Below, in pieces: positions 9,316 through 18,223 of a DNA stretch of 64,000 nt. The notes under the pieces are model-generated. The model saw nothing but the letters and a program-made list of their open reading frames with translations, made no database searches and had not been told where the DNA came from. Both the position numbers and the translations under genes were made by a program. This DNA is from an uncultured Sphingomonadaceae bacterium (GTDB taxonomy: Bacteria > Pseudomonadota > Alphaproteobacteria > Sphingomonadales > Sphingomonadaceae). The DNA lies in NCBI GenBank assembly GCA_913060895.1, contig CAJXSN010000001.1, positions 186,001 through 250,000 on the forward strand, given 5' to 3'. Numbering within the stretch: the stretch's first letter is position 1; each line of letters starts with the position of its first letter.

Positions 9316-10224
9316 TCAGATCCACTTGCGTTCACGGTACCAGCGCGCAGTGGCTTTCAAACCTTTGCGCGTCGGTATTTTCGGCGTCCAGATTGAGCGG
9401 GGCGGCTGCGCATCGGCGCGGGAAACCCAGTCCGGATGCGCCATATAACCCACCCGGTCCGGCGTCAGCTTGGCCCCGTCACGGCGCAGCAGCCGATCTA
9501 TTCTTGCAGCCAGCATCATGGTGCCTTCCGACAATCGCGGCACCCACGGCTTCGTGCCGACAGATGCGCCGATCGCCAGTGCCAGTTCGCGGTGTTCCCA
9601 ACCGCCGGGCTTGCCATCATCAGGCTCGAACATCCTTGATGTGACATCCGCGCCCCCTTCGCTCAGTGCCAGCAGCAATCGCGCCAGATCGCCGACATGG
9701 ATTAGCGAGGCAGCGCCTTTCTTCGGCATTGGGACCACCCGCATGGTCGCCATTTCGAAAAGGTCGAGCATCTCTTTATCGCGCGGACCGTAAATCGCCG
9801 GCGGGCGCACTATGGTCCAGTCAAGCCCGCTGGCCATGACAATCTTCTCGGCGCGCAGTTTCGATGCGCCATAGGCCGACAGCTGCGGCTCGCGCGCGGC
9901 AAGCGAGGAGACGAACACGAACCGCCGCACACCTGCACCCAGCGCCGCTTCCACAGCATTGAGAGTGCCGGTGACATTGGAGGTCTCGAACTCTGCCGGA
10001 TCGCTGGCGCGCACTTGCCCAGCAATGTGGATGACATATTCGGCATCGCCCATCAGCCGGTCCAGCGATGCCCGATTGCCCAGATCACCCTGGATCCACT
10101 CCACCCCGCGCTGTTTCACCGGTATTGTCCGGGCGAGGGAACGCAGTGGGATTGCACGCTCTACGGTCAGATCGACCAGAGCCTGCCCGACAAAACCGGT
10201 GCCGCCGGTAATCGCAACCGTCAT
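9316..10224 (-). CDS. NAD(P)-dependent epimerase/dehydratase family protein
   Basis: TVAITGGTGFVGQALVDL Rossmann motif; YGASKLRAEKIV active-site YxxxK. Confidence 0.85.
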   Translation of the reverse strand: MTVAITGGTGFVGQALVDLTVERAIPLRSLARTIPVKQRGVEWIQGDLGNRASLDRLMGDAEYVIHIAGQVRASDPAEFETSNVTGTLNAVEAALGAGVRRFVFVSSLAAREPQLSAYGASKLRAEKIVMASGLDWTIVRPPAIYGPRDKEMLDLFEMATMRVVPMPKKGAASLIHVGDLARLLLALSEGGADVTSRMFEPDDGKPGGWEHRELALAIGASVGTKPWVPRLSEGTMMLAARIDRLLRRDGAKLTPDRVGYMAHPDWVSRADAQPPRSIWTPKIPTRKGLKATARWYRERKWI

Positions 10225-11354
10225 AGCATCACCATGTGATCGCGGTGGATCACGGCGCTGCGCGGTGCATACCCAAGAATGTCTGCCTGTGCGTCCTGCC
10301 GCTTACCCATCAGAGAACGGCAGGTCGCCGCATCATATTCAATCAGGCCGAGCGCGATTTCAGCACCCTGTTCGTCTGCAATGCCGACAAAATCGCCCCG
10401 CGCAAACTCGCCCTCGACTGCGATAATACCCGCAGCCAACACACTTGCGCCTCTCGCCAAAGCGGCATGGCATCCGCCATCGACCCGCACCGTTCCGGCT
10501 TTGGCCAATCGGCCCCCGAGCCAGTTCTTGCGCGCGCCCGGCCCGTTTTGTGCGATGAACATCGTCCCAATATTCTGCTCGAAAACACGGGATAGCGGCC
10601 GGTCATGGGTGCCGTTTGCTATGGCCAGCACGATGCCCGCGCGTGTTGCGATTTCCGCGGCCGCCAGTTTGGAGGCCATGCCCCCTGTCCCCGGCCCTTC
10701 CTGCGGCGGCCCTGCTGCGGAGCGTACAGTATGGTCGATAATGTCCACTTGCGGAACCAGAACAGCGCCGTCCTGATGCGGCGGGCGATCATACAAGCCA
10801 TCCACGTCGGAGAATAGCAGCACCGCGTCGGCCCCGGACGCCTGCGCTACTCGCGCGGCCAGTCGGTCATTATCCCCGAAACGGATTTCCTCTGTCGCGA
10901 CGCTGTCGTTTTCGTTGACTACCGGAACTGCGCCCAGATCCAGCAGCCGCTCCAGAGTGGCGGAGGCGTTCAGGTAGCGCCGCCGGTCTTCCATATCTTC
11001 CAATGTCAGCAGAATTTGTGCCGCGACCAGACCCTGCGCACCCAGCACATCGGCATACAGCCCGGCCAGTTCCACCTGCCCTACAGAAGCAGCGGCCTGC
11101 GCGTCAGGCAGGCTGGCTCGGCCCCTCTGGGGCAATCCCAGCCGCGCAGCGCCCAGCGCGATTGCACCCGAACTGACAATAACGATCCGCTGGCCGGCAC
11201 GGTGCAGAACGGCCAGTTCCGCCACCAGCCCGGCCAGCCAATCGCGCCGCAATGCTCCATCGCTGTTCACCAGCAATGAAGACCCCAGCTTGACCACCAG
11301 CAGCGGGCAACGTTCCGGATCGCTCAGGTGCGAAAGGGCGGTGATACTGTTCAT
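10221..11354 (-). CDS. proB: Glutamate 5-kinase (with PUA domain)
   Basis: PLLVVKLGSSLLV, IVIVSSGAIALG, VPVVNENDSVATEEIRFGDNDRLAARVA, GTGGMASKLAAAEIA motifs. Confidence 0.93.
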   Translation of the reverse strand: MNSITALSHLSDPERCPLLVVKLGSSLLVNSDGALRRDWLAGLVAELAVLHRAGQRIVIVSSGAIALGAARLGLPQRGRASLPDAQAAASVGQVELAGLYADVLGAQGLVAAQILLTLEDMEDRRRYLNASATLERLLDLGAVPVVNENDSVATEEIRFGDNDRLAARVAQASGADAVLLFSDVDGLYDRPPHQDGAVLVPQVDIIDHTVRSAAGPPQEGPGTGGMASKLAAAEIATRAGIVLAIANGTHDRPLSRVFEQNIGTMFIAQNGPGARKNWLGGRLAKAGTVRVDGGCHAALARGASVLAAGIIAVEGEFARGDFVGIADEQGAEIALGLIEYDAATCRSLMGKRQDAQADILGYAPRSAVIHRDHMVML

Positions 11355-11373
11355 GCCGGCAACCGCTGCACGT

Positions 11374-12429
11374 TCAGATCGGTGACCAGTCGTCCGCCGC
11401 TTCCTGATCGTCCACCGGCGCGGCGTTCGTCTCGGTCGAGGTTCGGTCGGGCAAATAACTCAGCACGGCATCCAGCAAGGGTGCGATGCCCTGTCCTGTC
11501 GCTCCGGACATGGCGAACACCTCGTCCGCTCCGGCCTCCAGCAATTCTCCTGCAAAGGCTTCCGCCAGTTCGGCATCGCCCAGATCGACCTTATTGAGGG
11601 CGACCAGACGAGGCTTGTCTTCCAGACCTTCGCCATAGGCGTCCAGTTCGTCCAACACGGTTTGCATCGCAGCGGCGGGATCTTCTCCCGCAATGTCAAT
11701 CAAATGGATCAGCACGCGGCACCGCTCGATATGGCCCAGAAACCGGTCCCCGATCCCCGCGCCATCTGCCGCGCCTTCGATCAGGCCGGGTATGTCGGCG
11801 ATCACGAACTCGCGGCCCTTGTGATGCACAACACCCAGCTTGGGCACCAGCGTGGTAAAGGCATAGTGGCCCACCTTCGCCTTCGCATTGGACACCGCGT
11901 TGATGAAGGTCGATTTTCCTGCATTCGGCAGACCCAGCAGACCCACATCGGCCAACAGTTTCAGCCGCAGCCAGACCGACATTTCCTGCGACGGCTCGCC
12001 CGGTTGGTGCTGGCGCGGCGCGCGATTGGTGCTGCTTTTGTAACTGGCATTGCCGCGACCGCCCATGCCGCCTTCCAGAAAGACCAAGCGCTGGCCCACT
12101 TCGGTGAAATCGGCGAGCAGTTCTTCGCGATCTTCGTCGAACACCTGCGTACCCACGGGTACTTTTATCACAAGGTCGTCTGCACCCTTGCCGAAGCGGT
12201 CTCGGCCCATGCCGTGTCCCCCGCGAGCCGCTTTGAAATGCTGTGCGTAGCGAAAGTCGATGAGGGTGTTGAGACCCTGCACCGCTTCGAAAACAATGTC
12301 GCCGCCCTTGCCGCCATTGCCGCCGTCGGGGCCGCCATACTCGACATACTTCTCCCGCCGGAAGCTGACCCCGCCAGGCCCGCCCGCACCGGATTTGAGA
12401 TGGATTTTGGCTTGATCGAGAAAATGCAT
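11374..12429 (-). CDS. obgE: GTPase ObgE/CgtA
   Basis: FLDQAKIHLKSGAGGPGGVSFRREKYVEYGGPDGGNGGKGGD (Obg fold) and GLPNAGKSTFINAVSNAK (P-loop). Confidence 0.95.
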   Translation of the reverse strand: MHFLDQAKIHLKSGAGGPGGVSFRREKYVEYGGPDGGNGGKGGDIVFEAVQGLNTLIDFRYAQHFKAARGGHGMGRDRFGKGADDLVIKVPVGTQVFDEDREELLADFTEVGQRLVFLEGGMGGRGNASYKSSTNRAPRQHQPGEPSQEMSVWLRLKLLADVGLLGLPNAGKSTFINAVSNAKAKVGHYAFTTLVPKLGVVHHKGREFVIADIPGLIEGAADGAGIGDRFLGHIERCRVLIHLIDIAGEDPAAAMQTVLDELDAYGEGLEDKPRLVALNKVDLGDAELAEAFAGELLEAGADEVFAMSGATGQGIAPLLDAVLSYLPDRTSTETNAAPVDDQEAADDWSPI

Positions 12430-12602
12430 TTTTACTGGGCCTCAAATCCCGGGGCGCACTTCAGCGCGCCGGACTATCCTTCGTCGCTTTGGTTCTGAGG
12501 ACACATGCCCTAAAAACTCCCTGCGCGCTTGCGAGGCCTTGATGCCCCCGCGGGATCTTATAGCCTATATTGCGCTTCAGCGCATTATTTGTGCGGAGCG
12601 CG

Positions 12603-13523
12603 CTACCGAACGCTGTCTTCGGGATCCCTTCCCCCTTCGGGCACAGGCTCGACCACCGGCATAGAGGAGAACCCCTCGTCCACCTCGATAATAGGAACAT
12701 TCACGCCGGTATCGGGATCGGTTACTTCACCTATCGCGGATGGTGGCACGGCAAGCGTGTCGATCCCGGCAGTCGCATCGGGTGATGTCGACATCCGCGC
12801 CTGTTGCACAGCCACATAGCCGGGCTGGGACGATCCGTACCGCGCACCGTAGGCGCTGTCCCATGCAGCGGATTCCCGCTCATATTGCTCGTAGGCAGTG
12901 AAGAATGTCTCGAATGCAGCTTCCATCCGCGGAAGCGCCTGAGCCGAGAACATGACCACATCGGTGACGGGCGTGGTCTGTGTCTCCTGCGCAATCTGCA
13001 GCATGGTGCGGCAGAACTGACTGCGCGCAGGTGGCAGGGCGAAGTAATTGTACACAGAGGTCAACCGCGTTTCGCGCAGCATGATGCCGCCGCGCCGGGT
13101 GCCGGCCCGTTCACGATACACGCCGTCGCGGCGCGAATTTACTCCGGACAGCGCACCTTTGTTGCCGTTTATGTAGGAACCGTATCCGTCGAGGATCGGC
13201 TGATAGAGCGGACCGGTGCAGTTGAGTGCCGCGACGTTCCAGCCAGACCGGACGTGCCAGATCATCTCGTCTTCCGTCAGATTGGCATTCACCGTCTGGC
13301 GGATACCTGTAGCATCTGGGCGGGGAATGTTCATCGCATAGGCTGCGCCGCTGGGTGGAAGCGGGCGATAGGGTACGGCCTGAACAACCGGCGGAGGAGG
13401 AGGTGGTGGCGGAGGGGGCGGAGTGGCGCATGCAGCCAGAGCTGCGACAGAGCCTGCTACGGCAAGAATTCGGATAGGGGAGCGGTTTGCACCAGCCATA
13501 AATGCGACCTTTTTGTCATTCAC
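12603..13523 (-). CDS. Putative lipoprotein with polyproline tract
   Basis: Signal with lipobox-like AALAACA followed by 11 consecutive Pro; start may be the internal Met at 13499. Confidence 0.75.
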   Translation of the reverse strand: MNDKKVAFMAGANRSPIRILAVAGSVAALAACATPPPPPPPPPPPVVQAVPYRPLPPSGAAYAMNIPRPDATGIRQTVNANLTEDEMIWHVRSGWNVAALNCTGPLYQPILDGYGSYINGNKGALSGVNSRRDGVYRERAGTRRGGIMLRETRLTSVYNYFALPPARSQFCRTMLQIAQETQTTPVTDVVMFSAQALPRMEAAFETFFTAYEQYERESAAWDSAYGARYGSSQPGYVAVQQARMSTSPDATAGIDTLAVPPSAIGEVTDPDTGVNVPIIEVDEGFSSMPVVEPVPEGGRDPEDSVR

Positions 13524-13594
13524 GAATGTAAATCATGCCGGGGGTTACACGAGGCAACCTTTCCCGCAGCGGAACGCCATAACCTGCACTGGAG

Positions 13595-13634
13595 ACAAAG
13601 AAAATGCCCGGAATGCAATGAAGCACTCCGGGCA
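13595..13634 (-). terminator. Rho-independent terminator downstream of BI-1 gene
   Basis: - strand TGCCCGGAGTGC-TTCATT-GCATTCCGGGCA followed by TTTTCTTT: 12-bp stem with one G.U pair, then a U-rich tract. Confidence 0.8.
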
Positions 13635-13675
13635 CGATAAAACGAGTCGCCAGCGCGACCATTCGCTGTCTGTTC

Positions 13676-14419
13676 TTATTCGCGGCTACCCATGAAGCGC
13701 AGCAGGAAGAGGAACATGTTGATGAAGTCGAGATAGAGGCTGAGAGCGCCCATGATCACCGACTTGCCTTCGAACGCCGTACCGCGAAGACGCTGGTAAT
13801 CGTTCTTCAGTCGCTGCGTATCGTAAGCCGTCAGACCTGCGAAAATCAGTACGCCGAGGAAACTGATCGCCAGTTCCAGCGTGCTGGAGCCGAGGAACAT
13901 ATTGATGACGGAAGCAATAATCAGCCCGACAACACCCATGACCAGGAACGTGCCGAAGCCGGACAAATCTTTCTTCGTGGTGTAACCGAACAGGCTGAGA
14001 CCGGCGAAAGCGCCAGCCGTTGCGAAGAAGGTCGCCGCAATCGATCCGCCGGTATAGACGAGGAAGATGGTCGAGAGCGAAAGGCCCATCAGGAACGCGA
14101 AGCCCCAGAACATCGCCTGCAGCGTTGTCTTGGAGAACTTGTTCACACCAAAGCTCATCGCGAAAACGATGGCCAGCGGCGAAAGCGCGACCAGCCACAT
14201 CAGCGGGCCGCTTGCGAAAGTCATGGCAAGGCCGGACTGCGCGGTCATCAGGGCGACCACGCCGGTCAGCAAGACACCGGACACCATGTAATTGTAAATC
14301 GACAGCATATAGCTGCGCAGGCCTGCGTCGAAGGTCGTGCGCGATGCAACGTCACCTCCTGCGCGCGGCACGGAGTCGAAGCCCGTCTGCGACTGCCGGG
14401 GGTCGTTCCAATTTGCCAT
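13676..14419 (-). CDS. Bax inhibitor-1/YccA family membrane protein
   Basis: Multiple TM segments; C-terminal IFAGLTAYDTQRLKNDY...SLYLDFINMFLFLLRFMG signature. Confidence 0.93.
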   Translation of the reverse strand: MANWNDPRQSQTGFDSVPRAGGDVASRTTFDAGLRSYMLSIYNYMVSGVLLTGVVALMTAQSGLAMTFASGPLMWLVALSPLAIVFAMSFGVNKFSKTTLQAMFWGFAFLMGLSLSTIFLVYTGGSIAATFFATAGAFAGLSLFGYTTKKDLSGFGTFLVMGVVGLIIASVINMFLGSSTLELAISFLGVLIFAGLTAYDTQRLKNDYQRLRGTAFEGKSVIMGALSLYLDFINMFLFLLRFMGSRE

Positions 14420-14534
14420 TTCTAATCAAACTCCTTGTAAGCCGAGCAGGCGTTATAGCTGCCGGTTCCTGAACAATATCGGGACAAAACACTCGATTTT
14501 CAAGAGAAATCGGAAAGGGTCCGGTCGCCGAAAG

Positions 14535-15338
14535 TTAACCTTTTTCCCGCGCCTGTTCAGCCATTTGCGCGCCTCTGTCTCGCGCGGCCTTCAACGTGTC
14601 GGTCAACAAACTCACCAAAGCCTCGTCTGCATCCAGCACATCCAGCCCGGCCTGCGTCATTCCGCCGGGACTTGCGACGCGCCGTGCCAGCTCGCCCGGA
14701 GCATGGGGGGACTGCACAGCAAGAGCTGCTGCACCCTCTACCATCTGCAAGGACAGCCGCTCTGCCTGCTCCTGCGGCAAGCCAAGCCCGGCAGCCGCTG
14801 CAGAAAGGGCATCGATGAAACGATAGACAAAGCCCGGGCCCGATCCGGCCAGCGCAGTCACCAGATCGAACTGCGCTTCTTCTTCCAGCCATTCGGCACT
14901 TCCCAGCGCTTCGGCCAGAGCAGTCACATTCGCTTTGCCCGCTGTATCCAGACCTTCGGCAACCAGTCCATTGGGCGCCTTGCCCAGCGCGCAGGCGAGA
15001 TTGGGCATGAACCGGACCACCCCGCCCACATCCGGGAACCGGCCCCGCAGGCTGGCCAGCTCTATACCGGCCAGTACGGACAGAATAACCGTGTGACTGC
15101 CCGAACATTTTTGCAGCCCGGGCGCGACATCGTCCAGCATATGCGGTTTTACGCCCAGCAAAATCGCATCGAACGCGGTGCCCGGCCATTCGGTGACCAG
15201 AGCCACGCCTTCAGGCACTTCCTTCCCCCGTGGGTGATAGACTGTGAAAGTGTCGGCCGGAATTCCGGCACGAAGCCAGCCTTCGACCATAGCGCCGGTC
15301 ATCGTGCCGAAGCCGCAAATCAGGATTTTTTCAAACAT
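14535..15338 (-). CDS. proC: Pyrroline-5-carboxylate reductase
   Basis: MFEKILICGFGTMTGAMVEGWLRAG and GSGPGFVYRFIDALSAAAAGLGLPQEQA; start placed at ATG 15338 inside ORF 14535..15455. Confidence 0.92.
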   Translation of the reverse strand: MFEKILICGFGTMTGAMVEGWLRAGIPADTFTVYHPRGKEVPEGVALVTEWPGTAFDAILLGVKPHMLDDVAPGLQKCSGSHTVILSVLAGIELASLRGRFPDVGGVVRFMPNLACALGKAPNGLVAEGLDTAGKANVTALAEALGSAEWLEEEAQFDLVTALAGSGPGFVYRFIDALSAAAAGLGLPQEQAERLSLQMVEGAAALAVQSPHAPGELARRVASPGGMTQAGLDVLDADEALVSLLTDTLKAARDRGAQMAEQAREKG

Positions 15339-15381
15339 GGCCCTGCGATAGCGTGCAGCCCCCGTCTGCATCAAGCCCGCT

Positions 15382-15885
15382 TCACGCTTCACCCGCAGCA
15401 TCGACCATCGCTGCCTCCAGAGCAGCGTCGGGTTCCTTGTCGCCCCACAGGACAAACTGGAACGCAGGGTAGAACCGGTCGCATTCCTCGACTGCGGTTT
15501 CCACCACAGCCTGCGCCTGGCTCAGGCTGAGAAGGCCGTCATCACCCAGCAGAGCGCCGTGACGGTAGATCAGCATTCCACCATTGCTCCAGATGTCGAA
15601 ATGGCCGAGCCACATCTGTTCGTTAACCTTCGCCAGCAGATCCAGCGCCGGCGCGCGCTTCGCGTCCGAAACGCGGATGTCGGGCAGACATATGATTTGC
15701 AGGACATTGTCTTCACCGCGCCAGATGCAGCGCAGCTGATACTTCGCCCAGCTGCCCTGGATTTCGCCCGACAGTTCCTGATCGTTTACCTGCTCGGCCA
15801 TCCAGCCACGAGCGTTGAACAGCGCCGCCAGCATTTCGACAGGCGGGCTTTCCATGCGGGTATCGATGGTTTCCATAGCGGTCAT
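15382..15885 (-). CDS. YbjN domain-containing protein
   Basis: 167 aa; pattern LLAKVNEQMWLGHFDIWSNGGMLIYRHGAL typical of the YbjN family. Confidence 0.8.
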   Translation of the reverse strand: MTAMETIDTRMESPPVEMLAALFNARGWMAEQVNDQELSGEIQGSWAKYQLRCIWRGEDNVLQIICLPDIRVSDAKRAPALDLLAKVNEQMWLGHFDIWSNGGMLIYRHGALLGDDGLLSLSQAQAVVETAVEECDRFYPAFQFVLWGDKEPDAALEAAMVDAAGEA

Positions 15886-16066
15886 CGTGTTTCTGTTCCG
15901 GTCATGCCGCTCAATTGCACCCCGCCCGCATTGCAGCGCAAGCGGCCACCCCCGCCACTGCTGGGGAGAACGGATTTCGCCTGTTCAAACAGTGGGGATA
16001 AGGATTCGGGGAAAACTGCCCGCCGACGGCTTTGCCACCGCCCTGAAAAGCCCGCCGGGCTGCCGT

Positions 16067-18196
16067 CTATTTGCCCAGTTCTTCGATCACCTCACCGGCC
16101 GAGCTGGTGAAGCGAAATGCATCGAGATCCTTCTCTGCCAGCGCCGTAACGGCCGCATTGGCATCGGACCGGCTGTCATAAGGGCCCGCGAGCAGCCGAT
16201 TGGTTTGCCCCCACGATGCGACGAAGGGGCCGTTATCCTTCAGCACATCGGGTGCCTGACGGGAAAATCTGCGCCAGTCGAAGCCCAGTGCGGACCGGTC
16301 ACGCCCTGTCGCCACCTGCACCCATATCCGGCTGGCATGGGCGGGCGTCTCTGGCGCGGGAGGTTCTTGAGATTCGGCTTCCGGCTCCGGGGCCGCCTCT
16401 TCCTCGCGCGGAATATCGATTGCCGTGATATCCACTGCATCGCCTGCCGTTTTGAGCGCCCCTGTATCGGGCAAAGCCAGCAAGTCGGCGAACGCCTGCG
16501 AGACGCTTCGTTCCGCGACCGGAGCTGGAGAGGGATCGGGCGCAGATGGCGATGTTTCAACTGGGCCGGATGATACCGCTGCGACAGCCACCGGATCGGC
16601 ACCGGCTGTTGAAGGCGCCGTCGTGGAAGCCGCTGACGTGCCGGTCTGGGCAGACGCGGTGGAACCTGCAGCCAGATCATCAAGATCGAACCCGGGCGCG
16701 GGAGCCGCCGCCTGACCTGTACCCCCAACCGCCTCCGAAACCGTAGAAGCGATCGATGCAACCGTGACGGCCTCGCTGGATGGTGAACCGGATACAGGCG
16801 CGGTGTCCGGCACGGCCTGCGAAGCTGCAACAGCCACTTGCGTAACCGGCTGCGGTGCTTGCTGTGCAGGCAACCCTGCGCTGGCAGAGGGCAGCGTAAT
16901 GACTAGCGCGGGTTCCGTGCGCGCGATCTGGACAGGTGCGGGAGCAGGCGTTGCAGCCTGTGATGGAGCTGGCCCTGAGGAAGCTGGCAACTGCAAGGCT
17001 GCTACCGGCGCGGTGGTATTGGGCACATCCGCAGCGGCGAGCGCAGGAAGTTCGCCCCGCCCGGTCCTGCGAACGGGCGTTTCGGCAGAGGTTTCCGACG
17101 TGCGCGTGGCAAGAGCAGGCACCGGAGGAGAAGTAGGCGCAGAAGCAGGCGTAGGTGACGCGCTACCCGCACGCCTATTGTCGCGGCGCTGTGCCCTCAA
17201 TGCCTGTCGCTCGGCCCGGGTCAGTGGCCCGTTTGCGGCTTGTGCCGCTGGCGCAGCAGCGTTCTGAGATGCCTGCCCGAGCGCACGTCCCGCAGGGGCC
17301 AAACCGGAATCTAAACCGGCAATCGCAGGTGAGGAACCGGCAGTCCGGGCCTCAGCAATGCGCGGATCGTCACGGCCAATGGCAGAGGCGCGCGGGAAGA
17401 TACCCAGATTGGACGCCGCCGCCTGCTGCGCCGGGGTCAGGCGCCGCATATAACGCAGATAAGGTTCAACCCGTTCGGCCATATCCTTCGGCATGACAGC
17501 TTCGGTAATTGCCACGGCCTCGTCCGGCTTGCCCAGTATGGCCAGACCGAAGGCCCGGGTGCGGTACGCGCCCAGATCCCGCTGATTCAGCAAAGGCAGC
17601 AAAGTCGATTCAAATCCCTCGCTGTCTCCTGCAATCGCGAAGCTCAATGCCATCCGGCGACGGATTTCGGAATCTTCGTCATTGGCAAGAGACCGGCGAT
17701 ACGCAAGCTGCGCCTCGCGGTTGTTACCCACCAGATCGAGCGCGAGGCCCTTGTCCCCTGCCACCGAATCAGGGCGGACACCGGCACGTTCGGCCTCGTC
17801 GAACAGGCGCAATGCCTCCACCGGGCGGCGCGCGCGAACATAAGCTGCGGCCGTACCTGCCTTCACTCGCGGATTGTTCGGCGACAATTCCTCGGCCCGA
17901 CCGAAAAATCCGATCGCGGCATCAATATCGCCCAGTTCAAGGGACGCGTTGCCCGCCCGTATCAAGGCATCCGTATCGCGCGGATTGCTCGCCAGCCGGA
18001 GAAGCGCATTGTTAAGATCGGTGCTTGCGGCGGGCGGCAAGGGCTGGACCACCGCCCGGCCTTGCGCCGATACGGGAACACCGGGCAGAGAAACGAGGCC
18101 GCCAAGTGTGGCAGCCCCGATCAACAGAATGGCGCGGTTCGGTATCGACATAATTATCTGGACCCATCTATCGGCGATGCGTCCTGAACCTTGCAC
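16067..18196 (-). CDS. Tetratricopeptide-repeat protein with long Pro/Ala/Ser-rich linker and C-terminal SPOR domain
   Basis: 709 aa; N-terminal TPR-like helices (LGDIDAAIGFFGRAEELSPNNPRVKAGTAAAYVRARRPVEALRLFDEAERAG); C-terminus IWVQVATGRDRSALGFDWRRFSRQ...RLLAGPYDSRSDANAAVTAL is SPOR-like. Confidence 0.82.
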   Translation of the reverse strand: MQGSGRIADRWVQIIMSIPNRAILLIGAATLGGLVSLPGVPVSAQGRAVVQPLPPAASTDLNNALLRLASNPRDTDALIRAGNASLELGDIDAAIGFFGRAEELSPNNPRVKAGTAAAYVRARRPVEALRLFDEAERAGVRPDSVAGDKGLALDLVGNNREAQLAYRRSLANDEDSEIRRRMALSFAIAGDSEGFESTLLPLLNQRDLGAYRTRAFGLAILGKPDEAVAITEAVMPKDMAERVEPYLRYMRRLTPAQQAAASNLGIFPRASAIGRDDPRIAEARTAGSSPAIAGLDSGLAPAGRALGQASQNAAAPAAQAANGPLTRAERQALRAQRRDNRRAGSASPTPASAPTSPPVPALATRTSETSAETPVRRTGRGELPALAAADVPNTTAPVAALQLPASSGPAPSQAATPAPAPVQIARTEPALVITLPSASAGLPAQQAPQPVTQVAVAASQAVPDTAPVSGSPSSEAVTVASIASTVSEAVGGTGQAAAPAPGFDLDDLAAGSTASAQTGTSAASTTAPSTAGADPVAVAAVSSGPVETSPSAPDPSPAPVAERSVSQAFADLLALPDTGALKTAGDAVDITAIDIPREEEAAPEPEAESQEPPAPETPAHASRIWVQVATGRDRSALGFDWRRFSRQAPDVLKDNGPFVASWGQTNRLLAGPYDSRSDANAAVTALAEKDLDAFRFTSSAGEVIEELGK

Positions 18197-18223
18197 TAAT
18201 CCCCGGGCATGGAGGAAGAAAAA

